Positions 11,261 through 21,984 of a stretch of DNA of 64,000 nt are shown here, piece by piece. The stretch is taken from NCBI GenBank assembly GCA_026874595.1, contig CM049320.1, positions 8,683,464 to 8,747,463 of the forward strand. Reading direction: 5' to 3'. Below the pieces are notes generated by a model, which was not told the origin of the DNA, made no database searches, and saw only the letters and a list, made by a program, of their open reading frames with translations. The position numbers were made by a program, and so were the translations under genes. How positions within the stretch are numbered: position 1 is the first letter of the stretch; every line of letters starts with the position of its first letter. Origin of the DNA: Sipunculus nudus. Taxonomy: Eukaryota > Annelida > Sipuncula > Golfingiida > Sipunculidae.

Positions 11261-11460
11261 AAGGTATTAGCAAGTGTGGAGGGAGAGAGCTGGGGTGATG
11301 TGAAGACCTCGCCCCAACAGGCCCCTTCCGCACCTGTTAATACTTCAATCGTAAATCCCTCTAACAGCTTTGGTGTCCAGCAAGGACCATCAGGCCCAGA
11401 GTTCAACGCACAATAGTCTACAATATTACAAATTATAAAAGGGGCAGTGAATTGACTTGT

Positions 11461-11819
11461 AAAACGAAAAAAACACAAGGTTTAAATAATGGTAAAAATG
11501 TTTAATATATATGATTTTTTGGCATTAATTTTGGATAATTAAAAACTGTTATTAGATAGACTTGCATTAATATCATTAATTAATCTCATAAATTTTCTTT
11601 ATATATAACAATTTTTCATGATTAGTTCTGTTTGGCATATTTTCATTGGACTCGGGGCTAGAACTGGTCATGGCTGGACAACCTACACTTCAGGAAGAGT
11701 ACATCAATTATACATCAGGAAGTTAAATGTACATGTACTGTTTTAGTTCAGCTGACTGAAAGCTCCAGTATCTGAACAACTCTACATGTATTTTCATCAT
11801 GGAGTGAAAATACAAACGC
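11461..11819 (+). other. AT-rich spacer
   Basis: No gene or repeat recognised apart from short local similarity (cattatacatcaggaag twice near 11690-11725). Confidence 0.5.
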
Positions 11820-12027
11820 GTTATTTTGTAAAAATATTCTACAGAACCATGGTCTTTATTTTGGCGAATAGTGTTTGCGAAGGGATCCGATTGTGTCAAG
11901 GAGCAACGTGTCTTTGGTACTGTTGCAAACTGGTGGTCCTGATCCTTCAAAGGATTGTTAAAAGTGCCGTAACATGAAAAATATACTGTTTGGCCTTCTT
12001 GCTTTTATGTACCATTTTAAAGAAAAC

Positions 12028-13904
12028 AACTAGATGTGTCGGAACGACACGAATGCCCCCGCCTGGGGCAAATTAGAAACATTTGTTAAATTTTGTAAAT
12101 TTTTTTTAAGTTCAGGAGGTGTTGTATGGTCAAAAGTAGGTCAAGAAAGGCAAAATGCAAACTCGATCTGTAACGGGTCATTATCAAGCAACACACCAAA
12201 AATCAGGCCAGTATGCAGGCATTGTGAAAAAAAGTCCTGACATGTGCATTTTTCATAAAAATTTCTGTCTGTCATGAAATTTTCTATGTTCAGGATCTGT
12301 CATATGGTCAAAAATAGGTTAACTGGGACGAAATGCAAACTTGATCTGTAAGTGGTCATTATGCGCCCACAGACCAAACATTGGGCCAGTATCTGTAAGC
12401 ATTACATTGCGAAACTAGAATATTAGCAAAAGCTGATAATCAGTTATAAATTTAAATTGGAGAGGTATGTACCATGTTTTATAACAATCCACCAAATGCT
12501 TCCAGAGAAATATCCCCCTAAGTTTTTTTCTATACTAAGCTCTGTGACCTTGAAAAGTAGGTCAAGACCACCCATCTTTGAACTTGACCAAGATTTTGTA
12601 AATATGATGCAAAAGCACTGAAGTAATGAAGTTCCTTAGTTGAATACCTTTGGAGATATCCTGCACAAAAGGCCAAAATTGAAAAATCCGATAAAATTTA
12701 ATTAAAAATCAGAAATTGCAGGTGACGCCACCAAAATTGTGCAGCACGTACAGACCATCAGTCCCAATGATCATAGTAAGTTTTGTGAAAATCCACACAA
12801 TGGTTCCTGAGATATAAGCTTCTGAGTGTTTTTCTATAATCAGCTCTAAAATGCAGCAAAATAGGTCAAGGTCACCCATCTTCGAACTTGACCGAGATTT
12901 TATCGATATACATCTTCACTGATGAAATAAAATTCCAACGGGGAATCCTTTTAGAGATATCCCGCTCACAAGGTAAAAGTTAACAGATGCGGAACGGACG
13001 GACGGACGGACACCCGACAGACAGATGGACGGACGGATAGACGGACAGCTTGGGTGACAACAATAGCCCATCAGCCTATGAGCTGAGGGCTAAAAACGGC
13101 TGTACATGTACATTTGTCATGAAAATTTATATTTTTCATAAAATTTTCTATGTTAAGGAGCTGTAAAACAATCAAAAGTAGGTCAACCGGGACGAAACGC
13201 GAACTTGATCTGTAACTGGTCATTATATGTCCACACACCAAAATTCAGGGCAATATCTGCAAGCATTGCAAAAAAAAAGTCCGTACATGTGTATTTGTCA
13301 TGAAAATTTCTATTTTTCATGACATTTTCTACGTTAAGGAGCCGTAAATGGTCAAAAGTAGGTCAACCGGGACGAAACGCGAACTCGATATGTAACTGGT
13401 CATTATCTGCATACACACCAAAAATCAGGCCAATATCTGCAGGCATTGCGAAAAAAAGTCTGTACATGTGTTTTTGTCATGAAAATTTCAATTTTTCATG
13501 AAATGTTCTAAGTGAAGGAGCCGTAAAACTGTCAAAAGTAGGTTAACCGGGACGAAACGCGAACTCTATCTGTAACTGGTCATTATCTGCCCACACAGCA
13601 AAAATCAGGCCAATATCTGCAGGCATTGCGAAAAAAAGTCCGTACATGTGTATTTGTCATGAAAATTTCTATTTTCATGAAATTTTCTAAGTTTAGGAGC
13701 CGTAAAACGGTCAAAAGTAGGTCAACCGGGATGCAACACGAACTCGATCTGTAACTGGTCATTATCTGCCCACACACCAACATTCAGGCCAATATCTGCA
13801 GGCATTGCGAAAAAAAAGTCCGTACAACTGTTTGATTTTTGGAAGGACGGAAGGACGGACACGGGTAAAACTATATGCCCCGGCCACTTTGTGGCGGGGG
13901 CATA
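12028..13904 (+). mobile_element. Hairpin-ended element, family 2, containing a nested element
   Basis: 5' end: AACTAG, palindrome GTGTCGgaaCGACAC, arm ATGCCCCCGCC. Core: about six units of roughly 180 bp; the phrase aggtcaaccgggacgaaa recurs at 13181, 13360, 13540 and 13719, and in diverged form at 12138 and 12317. Then a short ACGG/AAGG stretch (13842-13862) and a 3' stem-loop 13874-13904 with strands TATGCCCC and GGGGGCATA. The 5' arm is exactly complementary to the distal 3' strand over 11 bp. Boundaries agree with the empty site at 37967/37968; no clear target duplication, insertion in an A run. Confidence 0.8.
12413..13096 (+). mobile_element. Nested hairpin-ended element inside a family-2 core unit
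   Basis: The third 180-bp core unit stops after gcattacattgcgaaa and resumes at cggctgtacatgtacatttgtcatg. Between lies AACTAG, a small palindrome (TTAGCaaaaGCTGA), two units with the phrase taggtcaaggtcacccatcttcgaacttgacc-like (near 12556 and 12861), ACGG repeats (12989-13050) and a 3' stem-loop 13064-13092 (TAGCCC...GGGCTA). Subtracting this 684 bp restores the host core period (865 minus 684 is 181). The same 3' end occurs alone at 37385-37436. Confidence 0.75.
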
Positions 13905-14192
13905 AAAACCCATCTTTGTAATATTTGGGCAAGTTTGCAAAATTCCAAATATTATTTTCTTTTAAAAAGAACCTGACTGCTTTGGTCATATATATATGCT
14001 GGAAACTCTGTAAAACAGTTAATTTTCTTGTGTGGCTCAATAAGTACTTTGTATTTGAAATCTTGGTAAATCTGTAGTGTAGTGCTTTCATGACTACCTG
14101 AAATTTTACTTTATCTTTATTATTTGTTAAGTATTCAACTATTTGTCGGAAAGAACCCACAACCATCATGCAGCCAATAGATTTGCACAGTT

Positions 14193-14809
14193 TGTTGAAA
14201 ATTATAATAGTGGCTTTTGGTGACGTCAGAGATTTTGGGTAATGACCTTTGACCGAAAGTGGAAAGGTTGAAGAAACAACATGTGAAATAGGTGAGGCTT
14301 GGGGGAGGGGGCGCTTCTCTGGAATGATTATGGGTGGCTGCATGTACAAACGCGTTATATCAATACATGTACAGACAACATATGACATGAATGTAAAACT
14401 CATTAATATTGTAAATGATACGAGTAATTAATGTATTACATAATAGTATGACGTTAATAAAATAGAAATAAAATAAGTGTTATTTTTGTTGTTTGTTGCA
14501 ATAAAAATAGCTAGTAAAATAATCCCCATTACTACATTGGATTGCTCTCCTTTCTCACTTTACTTGTCACCTTGGTTGCATGGAGGTATTGTTAATTAGT
14601 TTGTGTGTCAAAATTAAGGTGTAATAGACCGACTTGGTCAGCTGTACACTTGGGGAGCTTTAATTGTGTTATTGCAATGGCGAGCGAGCAACATGGTGAG
14701 AGCGAAAGTGCCATTGTACAGAAACTGTGACTGTCCGAAAAAAAAAATTACCTCGAGTAGAAGATATGAGTACGGAGGAGACATCACAAAGAATGACTTT
14801 TAAAACGAA
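14193..14809 (+). other. Intergenic, nothing recognised
   Basis: AT-rich sequence with no supported gene. An open frame on the minus strand across 13762-14403 runs through the 3' part of the family-2 element and the flanking repeat and is not considered coding. Confidence 0.5.
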
Positions 14810-15346
14810 AACAAGTGACCCATGGGTCATGACGCTCAGCTGACTGGGAAGAGATTTGCAAAAGGAAATTTTATCATCTGAATGGTAGTATATACCCATT
14901 CAACTGAAGCATCAAACAGATTAACCAACAGGCCAAGATTGTGTCTGTATTTATATATCTCGAAAATAGAGAAAAAATTCGAAAAATTAAATAAAATATA
15001 GGTGGCACCACCAGTCTGAAGGAACTGATGGAACATCTCATGATCAATATGTATGCCAAAAATCATGACCATCAGAGATGTAGTAATTGAGATATTGAAG
15101 TTTTTGTATGAAATTTTTTACCATTCTGGGGGGGGGGGTGTACTTTGGAGCCCCAAAGCTCAAAGGATAACAGAGACAATTTCCGGTTTCCAAGGAGATT
15201 TTCATGGACCTCTCAGAATGTCAAGTTACAAGTTTCTAGGTTCAGCGGTTACGATTTGTGCCAGGTTAACGGAAGGACGGACATACGGACGACGGACAAA
15301 GGGTGATCGTATAGCTCAGATGACTTACAGTCAGCTGAGCCTAAAA
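14810..15346 (+). mobile_element. Hairpin-ended element, family 1, copy B (short)
   Basis: 5' end: AACAAG, palindrome TGACCCATGGGTCA, arm GCTCAGCTGAC. A single core unit follows (15017-15260, shares tctgaaggaactgatggaac and gaatgtcaagttacaa with copies A and C), then a short (ACGG) stretch at about 15272-15296 and the 3' stem-loop TAGCTCAG...CTGAGCCTA (15312-15343). It is about a third the length of copy C because it has far fewer core units. Confidence 0.8.
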
Positions 15347-15489
15347 GGTAACACGTGTGAGCTAACTGCTAGTACAAGTGAAAATCCTGGTAAGGTAAAC
15401 AGTAAAGATGCTGAAGTATTGAGTACATACAGTAAAGGTAGTTACGGTAGATCTACTAGTGAGAGCCATAGAGACTGAATCACACACAG

Positions 15490-16480
15490 CTAGTCAGAGA
15501 GGTTCTATTCAGCAAGAAATCTACGATTAACCGGCTGATTGAGAATGGGATGATCCGTGGTAATCGTGTATGTGGGGACAAAATGAAAATGTTACCAGTT
15601 TCAGGAGAGATTACTGCTGATCTATCTATATAGGTGGAGATGCCAGAAACGGAAACCTCGTGTGCACGATCAGAAACTGGCTTTAAGTCATGGCAGTAGG
15701 TTTCATCATTCCAACTTAACTTTGGAAGAAATTACAGACATTTCATACTTTTGGAGTCGGGGTCTGACACAAAGCCAGATTCAAATTGAAACAGGTTGCA
15801 GTGGTAACACCCTAGTGGACTGGTGTAGCTTTTCTCGTGAAGCTTTGGAAGAAACTTTGTTGCGCAATTCAGAAAATGGAGCCAAAATTGGAGGGGATGG
15901 TATCGTGGTAGATATTGATGGATCGAAATTTTCCAAGAGGAAATATCACTGAGGACATATAGTGAAAGGCTCATGGGTATTTGGCGGTCGAGAACAGCTA
16001 GATAAAACAGAAGTGTTTATGTTTGTAGTGCCTGACAGAACCAAGGAAACACTAATCCCGCTGATACAAAAACACATAAATGTAGAGTCAATCATACGTT
16101 CAGATTGTTGGGCTGCCTACAATTGTTTGAAAGCTATTGGATACAGACATGAGACAGTAAACCATTCCGAAAACTTTAAGGATCCAACCAGCGGCTGCCA
16201 CAGAAATAGTATAGAGGGAACTTGACAAAGGTGAAAAGAGGCACAACAATGCCACGTTTTGGAGTTAAAAGTGATCACCTTCAAAGTTATATTGGTGTGT
16301 ACGTCAAAAGCACGAAGGTGCAAGTCAGTTTGCCCAGTTTATAAAAGATGCAGGTCGTTTGTACGACTGTTTCCCACAAACAGCTGGAGTTGTTACAAAA
16401 AATAGCTGGAAAATGTGGTGATGCAAAAAATTGTCAGAAAATGGACCTCTCACATGAACTCTCCTGTTAATAAAATAAAC
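15490..16480 (+). pseudogene. Merlin-superfamily (IS1016/IS1595-like) DDE transposase, copy 1, broken
   Basis: Pieces in several frames follow the Merlin order: a zinc-ribbon-like start (RLIENGMIRGNRVCGDKMKM region, about 15520-15600), KRKPRVHDQKLALSHGSRF (from about 15648), a helix-turn-helix stretch with LTLEEITDISYFWSRG and GCSGNTLVDWCSF, then the catalytic core: VDIDGSKFSKRKYH (first Asp, 15907-15950), a stop codon, KGSWVFGGRE, SDCWAAYN (second Asp, 16099-16122), VNHSENFKDPTSG and HRNSIEGT (third acidic residue, 16198-16221), then a stop. The first acidic motif is usually D-E-S/T; here it is D-G-S. Terminal inverted repeats were not identified. At least four disruptions make it inactive. 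Confidence 0.8.
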
Positions 16481-16587
16481 AAAAATCGCACAAGGCTCTC
16501 TACATTATCCCAAAAAAAATTCCATGAAATTAAAAGCTTTCTGGAGATTGAAACATGATCATTCTAGCTTTCATAACAACTTACAGG

Positions 16588-17311
16588 AACAAGGGCACCG
16601 CAAAGCGGAGCATCCCCTCGCATAGGAGCATAATGATATGGGGTGTATAACGCAAGTTTTAAAATGAGGTAGGGAGGTGTGTGCGCTTGAGATTTGATGT
16701 CAAACTCAATAAGTTGTACGTGTATTGGTGTGTGAGGCATTTGTGCGAGATTTTGGTCAAACGGTTTGGCTTGAAATTGATCAACAAGCATTTTCATGAA
16801 GTGAGTGCTGTGGCCGTGACCTTTGATCCCGTGACCTCAAAAGCGATAGGATTCTTCATCCATGAGCGGGTAAGCCATATGTGCATGAGGAAGGGTCAAG
16901 GTCAAACGGTTTTGCATAAAATGGGTCCACAAGCTTTTTTAGAAGTGGGTGCCGTGGCATTGATCTTTGACGCATGACCTCAAAATCGATAGGTTTCTTC
17001 CTCCATGGGTGGGTAAGCCAGAAACCTATGTGCGAGATGAAAGGTTCAGGTCAAACGGCTTGAAATCGATCCACAAGCTTTTTCAAGAAGTGGGTGCTGT
17101 GGCTGAGACCTTTGACCCCATGACCTCAAAATCGATAGGTTTCTTCATCCATGGGTTGGTAAGCCATATGTGTGAGATGAAAGGTTTTGGGCAAACGGTT
17201 TGGCTTATAATTGATCCACAATGCAATTTCGGACGGACAGACGGAAGGAAGGACGGACATACGAACGGAGGCGTTACTATATCCCTTTCACAACTTCGTT
17301 GCGAGGGGATA
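16588..17311 (+). mobile_element. Hairpin-ended element, family 3
   Basis: 5' end: AACAAG, then palindrome CCGCaaaGCGG (16598-16608), arm ATCCCCTCGC. Core: about four units of roughly 145 bp with the phrase ggtcaaacggtttggctt (near 16756, 16909, 17050, 17189). Then (ACGG/AAGG)n at 17231-17265 and a 3' stem-loop 17280-17311 with strands TATCCC and GAGGGGATA. The 10-bp 5' arm is exactly complementary to the 3' strand GCGAGGGGAT. Long open frames across the core follow the repeat period and are not genes. Confidence 0.75.
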
Positions 17312-17339
17312 ATAATGGGTGCATTGACTCAGAACTTGT

Positions 17340-18960
17340 GATCTGATGACATTTGTCTTCATATTCATCTTCACTTCATTAATGATGTCAGTGATGATAA
17401 TTATGAAAATAAAAAATCTAAGACATCTAAGAAATATATAAACTGAAATCACATCTTCATTTTTTTTTTTGCTTGGTATTCAACCTCCATTGCCTAGATT
17501 CAACATTTTCCTGACCAGTCTTACCTTATTCAATCTGTTATAATTATGATACTTTTGTTTTGTGCTGTAACAATAGTGCATCATCAGAATTTTTATTTCT
17601 TATCCAATAACTTTGTTTCTCACTATGATTACAATGATAAACAAAATGTCAGAGAAAAAGATGCAATGAAATTCTGAGACATCATGAATAACTGTTACTG
17701 TCATATTCAACTCCTTATCTCTGTCATCTTGTTTAAAAAAATCTTTAACAAAAATGTCTTATGACTTCGTTATGCAATATTGCCTAGATTCAAATCTTGC
17801 CGGGTCAGTTTTGGTCACTCATTATGATCTATTTTAACTGTACATATACATTAAACATTTTATTTGCCCATCAGGATATTGCCTAGTCTTGTTCACTCTG
17901 TTCATATATGTCATGTTTTTTGTTTTGGCTCATCAGATCATGATAAAAACACATTTTTCCCCTACAAAATCTCACACCATATGATGTCAGTGATGAAGAT
18001 AATGCTTTAAATCTGAGACATCATGGGGCACACATGTTATGAATTATTTTAACTGTACATATACATTAAACATTTTCTTAGCCTGTCAGGATTCTTAGAA
18101 CATACTGTCTTCATAAGCATTTCTCAACCGACAGTTTTAACAATTACACTGTATATACAAAATCTAACATGTACCATATGATGTCGGTGATGAAGATAAT
18201 GCTTTAAATCTGAGATATCATAGGTCACTCATATTATGAATTATTTTAACAGTACATATACATTAAATATTTTTTTAGCCTATCAGGATATTGTCTAGAT
18301 TAATCAGAAAACTATTATTGACAGACTTCGTTTTAAGCTGTGGTGTAAGGGACCGGGCTGGCAAAATTCGGCGGTTGTTCTTTAGGATTACGGTACACGA
18401 GACTTTCTAAAGCACTTGTGAATGACGTTCCAGCTGGATGTATCATAGTCCCAATAGTCCTCACTCATATTATGAATTATTTTAACTGTATAATTTATTA
18501 TCTACATTTAACAGCCTTTCAGGTTTTTTGTGAAATTACTGTTAATCAGCATTCCTCACCCATTTTAAATGATTAAACTATATACATTAAGAAATCCCCA
18601 CTATGATTTTACTCTTTATATACAAAGAAATCTAGGCCCATATGATGTCAATGATGAACAAAATGCCAAATCAAAAGATACGGCTTAAAATCTGAGACAT
18701 TTTGGGTTACTCTATTATCATAAATTAATTAACTAGTACGTATATATTAAACATTTTATTAGCCTATCAGAATTCTACTTGAAACCATATTTTCTTCAGC
18801 AGTATTAACTCTCGCCTATTTTCAACTGTACATTATACATACAATAAAAATTCTAACATCAATTGATTCCAGTGATGAACATTGATGCCAAATCTTATCT
18901 GAGACATCATTGGTCATTCATACAGTATAAATTGTTTTTAACACAGTACATGTGCATGAA
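17340..18960 (+). repeat. Degenerate AT-rich tandem repeat, unit about 200-240 bp, about 7 copies
   Basis: The phrases atgatgtcagtgatgaa, ctgagacatcat, ttattttaactgtacatata and cattaaacatttt...tagcctatcagga recur in the same order (for example 17981 and 18178). A more GC-rich block at about 18335-18455 interrupts one unit. No coding capacity. Confidence 0.8.
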
Positions 18961-19244
18961 ATAAAATTAATATGATAGCCAATTTTCAGCTCTGCTAACC
19001 ACACTGAAATCATTACACTCGCAAGATATTTTTGAATTTTCATTCTCCCCCCCCCAAGTGTTATACATATACAGTTCAGTTCTCAGTTTAGATTTCATTT
19101 TTTGTATCTGTGAAGTTGAACTATTGCTGGATAACAAAAAATATGGAGAGCCTTTTTTGGTCTCTGTAAACCTAAAACAATGATGCAAGTTAATTTTATT
19201 ATCAGGAGTTATGTAAATTTTTCTTTATGGTGGAAATTGCTTGC
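18961..19244 (+). other. AT-rich spacer
   Basis: Nothing recognised; includes a C run at about 19047-19056. Confidence 0.4.
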
Positions 19245-19850
19245 ATTTTTAATACGTCCGTCTTATGATTGGAGTATAATGGTATACCTACATTCTGTCC
19301 ATCCGTCCGTTAACTTTTAATGTCGCTGCGTTAACTTACCAGGGCTTCGGTCAATTTCTACAAAACTCACCATAAGTAATTACCAACATATTATCTCACC
19401 CAAGTTTGATTATTGGCAACGTCCAGACATATCTAATAAGGTCACTCGTTTACTTTGTGGCTTTGCCACGATAACTTGCAAAGAACGTGAAGGATTTTGA
19501 TTAAACACATCAGAAATATTTATTTGTATAATATCTGGCCTAAGTTCGAATTTCAGCAAAATCCATGTATGTTTAATGAGGTCAGAGGTCATCCACTTTG
19601 GAGGCATCTTGGTGACTTAAAAAAATTCTATGGATTTTCACAAGATTTATATTCTCATAAAAATTCACACATATTTAATAAGGTCAGAGGTCACCAGATA
19701 CACAACAGGCATATAATGCACGTTTGCTGTGCTTTTGATATTAATGCTAGCTTTACTGCATGTACATGTACATCTGCAAAATTCCATACAAGTTTAGGTT
19801 TGAAGGCAGTGTATATCACCCGGTCGGTTAAAGACCCAAAACTATTATCT
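19245..19850 (-). mobile_element. Hairpin-type element, family 4, reverse orientation
   Basis: Read on the minus strand, a short core (units near 19674, 19569 and 19431 sharing tttaataaggtcagaggtca) leads to (ACGG)n at about 19295-19312 and then the box GGTATACCATTAT, followed by a weak stem-loop. The same 3' box (GGTATACCATAAT after ACGG repeats) occurs at 31880-31942. The 5' end was not located. Confidence 0.5.
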
Positions 19851-21060
19851 TGAACAAGCTGCATCATTCTCAGCTTCTTGGCTGAGTGAGATAGTACAGA
19901 AAATGTTCAGCATTCAAAATACATTTCTATGCATGCATATTTATGTCCATTAGGACGAGCTCAGGGACTTGTATGCATATGGCTTTTTCCATCGCTCAGG
20001 GACTTGTATGCAGATGTTTTTTTTCTTTGCACAGGAACTTGAATGCATATAGCTTTTTCCATCGCTCAGAAACTTGCACGGGTCACTGTATGTGATATGG
20101 TATTGGTCTCACTGGGTATTTATATTTTTTTATTTTTTAATCTTCTATCATAATTTCATATGCAAAGCAATATCTTAATGTTCCTATGCAAAGCAATATG
20201 TTAATGTTCCTTATATCCATTTCATATTTATCAGTAAGGACTATCATATGGTTTACCTTAATTGATATGGTGTAGGTGCAATTTTGGTTTATTTTGTGAT
20301 TTTTTGCCCTTAATTTTTTCACAAGTCACTTACCAAGTTATAAATCCCATTAAAAAGCAAAGGACATTTCTCATGCGTGCGGGCTGGATATCAGGTCCTA
20401 AAGAAATTTCCTAGTTACCACTAAAAATGCAATTAGTAAATGAGTAACAAAACTACTGACATTAAAAACTTCAAATTTGACTCTTGAAATGTTTCTACCA
20501 AAATCTCAGAAGAGTTAAAAAACTGGTGACCTTAACCTTAATCTTTCAGGTCAAATCAGCCAGAATAGAAATTATTTGTGAACGTGTGACCTTTGATATA
20601 GTCTGTATTTTCCCCTCAAATTTGGGGATAGTCGGTCGATAGGGAGGGGAGACATATTTTTGCAACCTCCATCTAGTTTGCATTAATATCCTTCTAGACA
20701 AGAGCTTACTTTTCTGGTTATGCCAAACCACATAAACCTGCAAGTCTATCTGCTGCATGTAAAGGTTTGTAATAATTAATGTGTAATGGCAAGCTTAGGG
20801 CAAGCTTAGGTAAATTCTATTTAACAGTGTGTGCGGAATATTATAAAATGAAGTTGAACCTCTCATTACGGGCACCTGTGTACTTAGTCACCTCCTATGT
20901 AAGGCAGTTACGGGCAGTGCTTTTTAAAGTGGCTGCCAATTTTATAACAACCTTATTAAGGCTTTCCTTCTAATGCGGACAAAATGTCTAGTTCCATCAG
21001 TGTCAGTACTTCAGAGGTTCTACTGTAATTTTTCTAGAACATGGAATGTCCAATGTAATT
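19851..21060 (+). other. Intergenic with short tandem repeats
   Basis: 19959-20075 is a 35-bp tandem repeat (gctcagggacttgtatgc at 19959, 19994, diverged at 20029, and 20064). 20160-20212 is a short duplication of tatgcaaagcaatatcttaatg type. No gene recognised. Confidence 0.6.
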
Positions 21061-21200
21061 TGCCTGATGTTCATGAATATCCATTGTCATTGTGCCTGAT
21101 GTACATGAAAATCCATTGTTATTTTGCCCGATGTTCATGAATATCCATTGTCATTGTGCCTGATGTTCATAAATATCCATTTTTAATTGTGCTTGATGTG
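21061..21200 (+). repeat. 32-bp tandem repeat, about 4.5 copies
   Basis: tgcctgatgttcatgaatat starts at 21061, 21093, 21125, 21157 and, diverged, 21190, an exact 32-bp period for the first four units. Confidence 0.9.
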
Positions 21201-21984
21201 ATGTATTGAGATATGTCAAAGAACAATTGAGTTGTAATCTGTACTAAGAAATTTTTCAAGTTTGTGCATCATGGGATGCATCAATAAACTAAATGTAAAA
21301 ACCTTGTAAATTTTAATTGGCTTACGACTCGGATTAAATTTGTCTTGTATATATAATTGTAAGGTATCAGCATTGAGATTTATGTTTTTCTTAACAACTT
21401 GTAAACCAAGAGAATTTGCATCACATTTTTCCATCAGGTATTACGAGTAAAGTTTTGTCCCGCCACTGCACATGCAGTCATGAAACTAAATGGCATTACC
21501 CTGAACAGGTAGTCTTTCCCAACACGGCTCCTGGCATTCTGTATGGAGGTGTAGCTTTCTGACATGGGACATGAATTGCAGGACTCTATATCGTCATACT
21601 TAAGCTTACAGTAGGGCTGAGCCCTTGTACGCTAATGGGTTGGATCTGTGCCATGATGGCTTCGTGACCTATTTTCATAACATTCTCCCTGATGGCTTAG
21701 GGACCACAATACTTGAGCCATCTGGATCAAGGGTCTAAAAGCCATAGTTAATGTGAAAAGTGCTTTCACTTTTGCCAGCTGCTTAGCAAGCTTCATGTAC
21801 AAAGCTAACAACTGATCACCTCACTGAGCCTTAAACAATTAGGCCATACTTAGAACAGTGACTCGACTGGCTACATGTACACTTTGTGTCAGGAGACTTG
21901 CTTATGTAGAGCGGCATGTATGTGTTTCTACTGCAGACGTTGCCTCTGATGGTGACTCTAAAGTTGTCACACATCGTGTAATTG
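21201..21984 (+). other. Intergenic, nothing recognised
   Basis: No supported gene or repeat. It ends where the second coiled-coil family copy begins abruptly. Confidence 0.5.

Larger units (their letters stand above)
9933..11416 (+). pseudogene. Unrecognised coiled-coil / basic motif / Ser-Pro-rich protein gene, copy 1, broken
   Basis: A candidate acceptor (gtatttcacag, ag at 9931-9932) opens a frame with VVAGLLANGMAAGNLAH, then LTQLQIQLTTA. A 7-bp deletion in the first 42-bp repeat near 10045 shifts the frame. The long open frame 10051-10716 then holds about four 14-residue repeats (LQNQLTTAQGQVTQ type, two heptads each), a Gln/Leu coiled coil to about residue 150, and CGPAKRHKGDI, a nuclear-signal-like basic motif. 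A stop at 10714 and frame shifts split off the Ser/Pro/Thr-rich tail (10713-11416), which ends GPSGPEFNAQ. The apparent ATG at 10051 is a repeat codon (ACG in sister repeats) turned ATG. Function unknown; a structural or nuclear role is only a guess. Confidence 0.55.
9740..11460 (+). repeat. Coiled-coil/Ser-Pro family unit, copy 1
   Basis: The stretch 9740-10250 recurs at about 23160-23525, and 10290-11460 recurs at about 21985-23052. The similarity includes non-coding sequence upstream (cgagatagg...atgaatgatacttc) and downstream of the final frame (aattgacttgtaaaa). The unit is therefore duplicated DNA, not just a shared domain. In the second locus the two parts occur in reverse order (tail, then head), as if two units lie head to tail and each is truncated. 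Confidence 0.8.
11820..14192 (+). repeat. Dispersed repeat, copy A, split by an insertion at 12028-13904
   Basis: 11820-12027 matches 37752-37967 and 13905-14192 matches 37968-38262, both in order and orientation. Shared landmarks are gaaccatggtctttatttt, gtttggccttcttgctttta, gtacttttgtatttgaaatctt-type sequence and accatcatgcagccaa. The copy at 37.75 kb lacks the 1.9 kb insert and so represents the empty site. Confidence 0.85.

Noticed and set aside
13762-14403. 213-codon minus-strand frame
   Set aside because: It crosses a transposon 3' end and the flanking dispersed repeat; no recognisable domain, and the empty-site copy at 37.97-38.26 kb does not keep it open.
16681-17341. Two overlapping open frames resembling a repeated protein
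   Set aside because: They follow the 145-bp core of a hairpin-ended element and its ACGG block; no start, splice or domain support.
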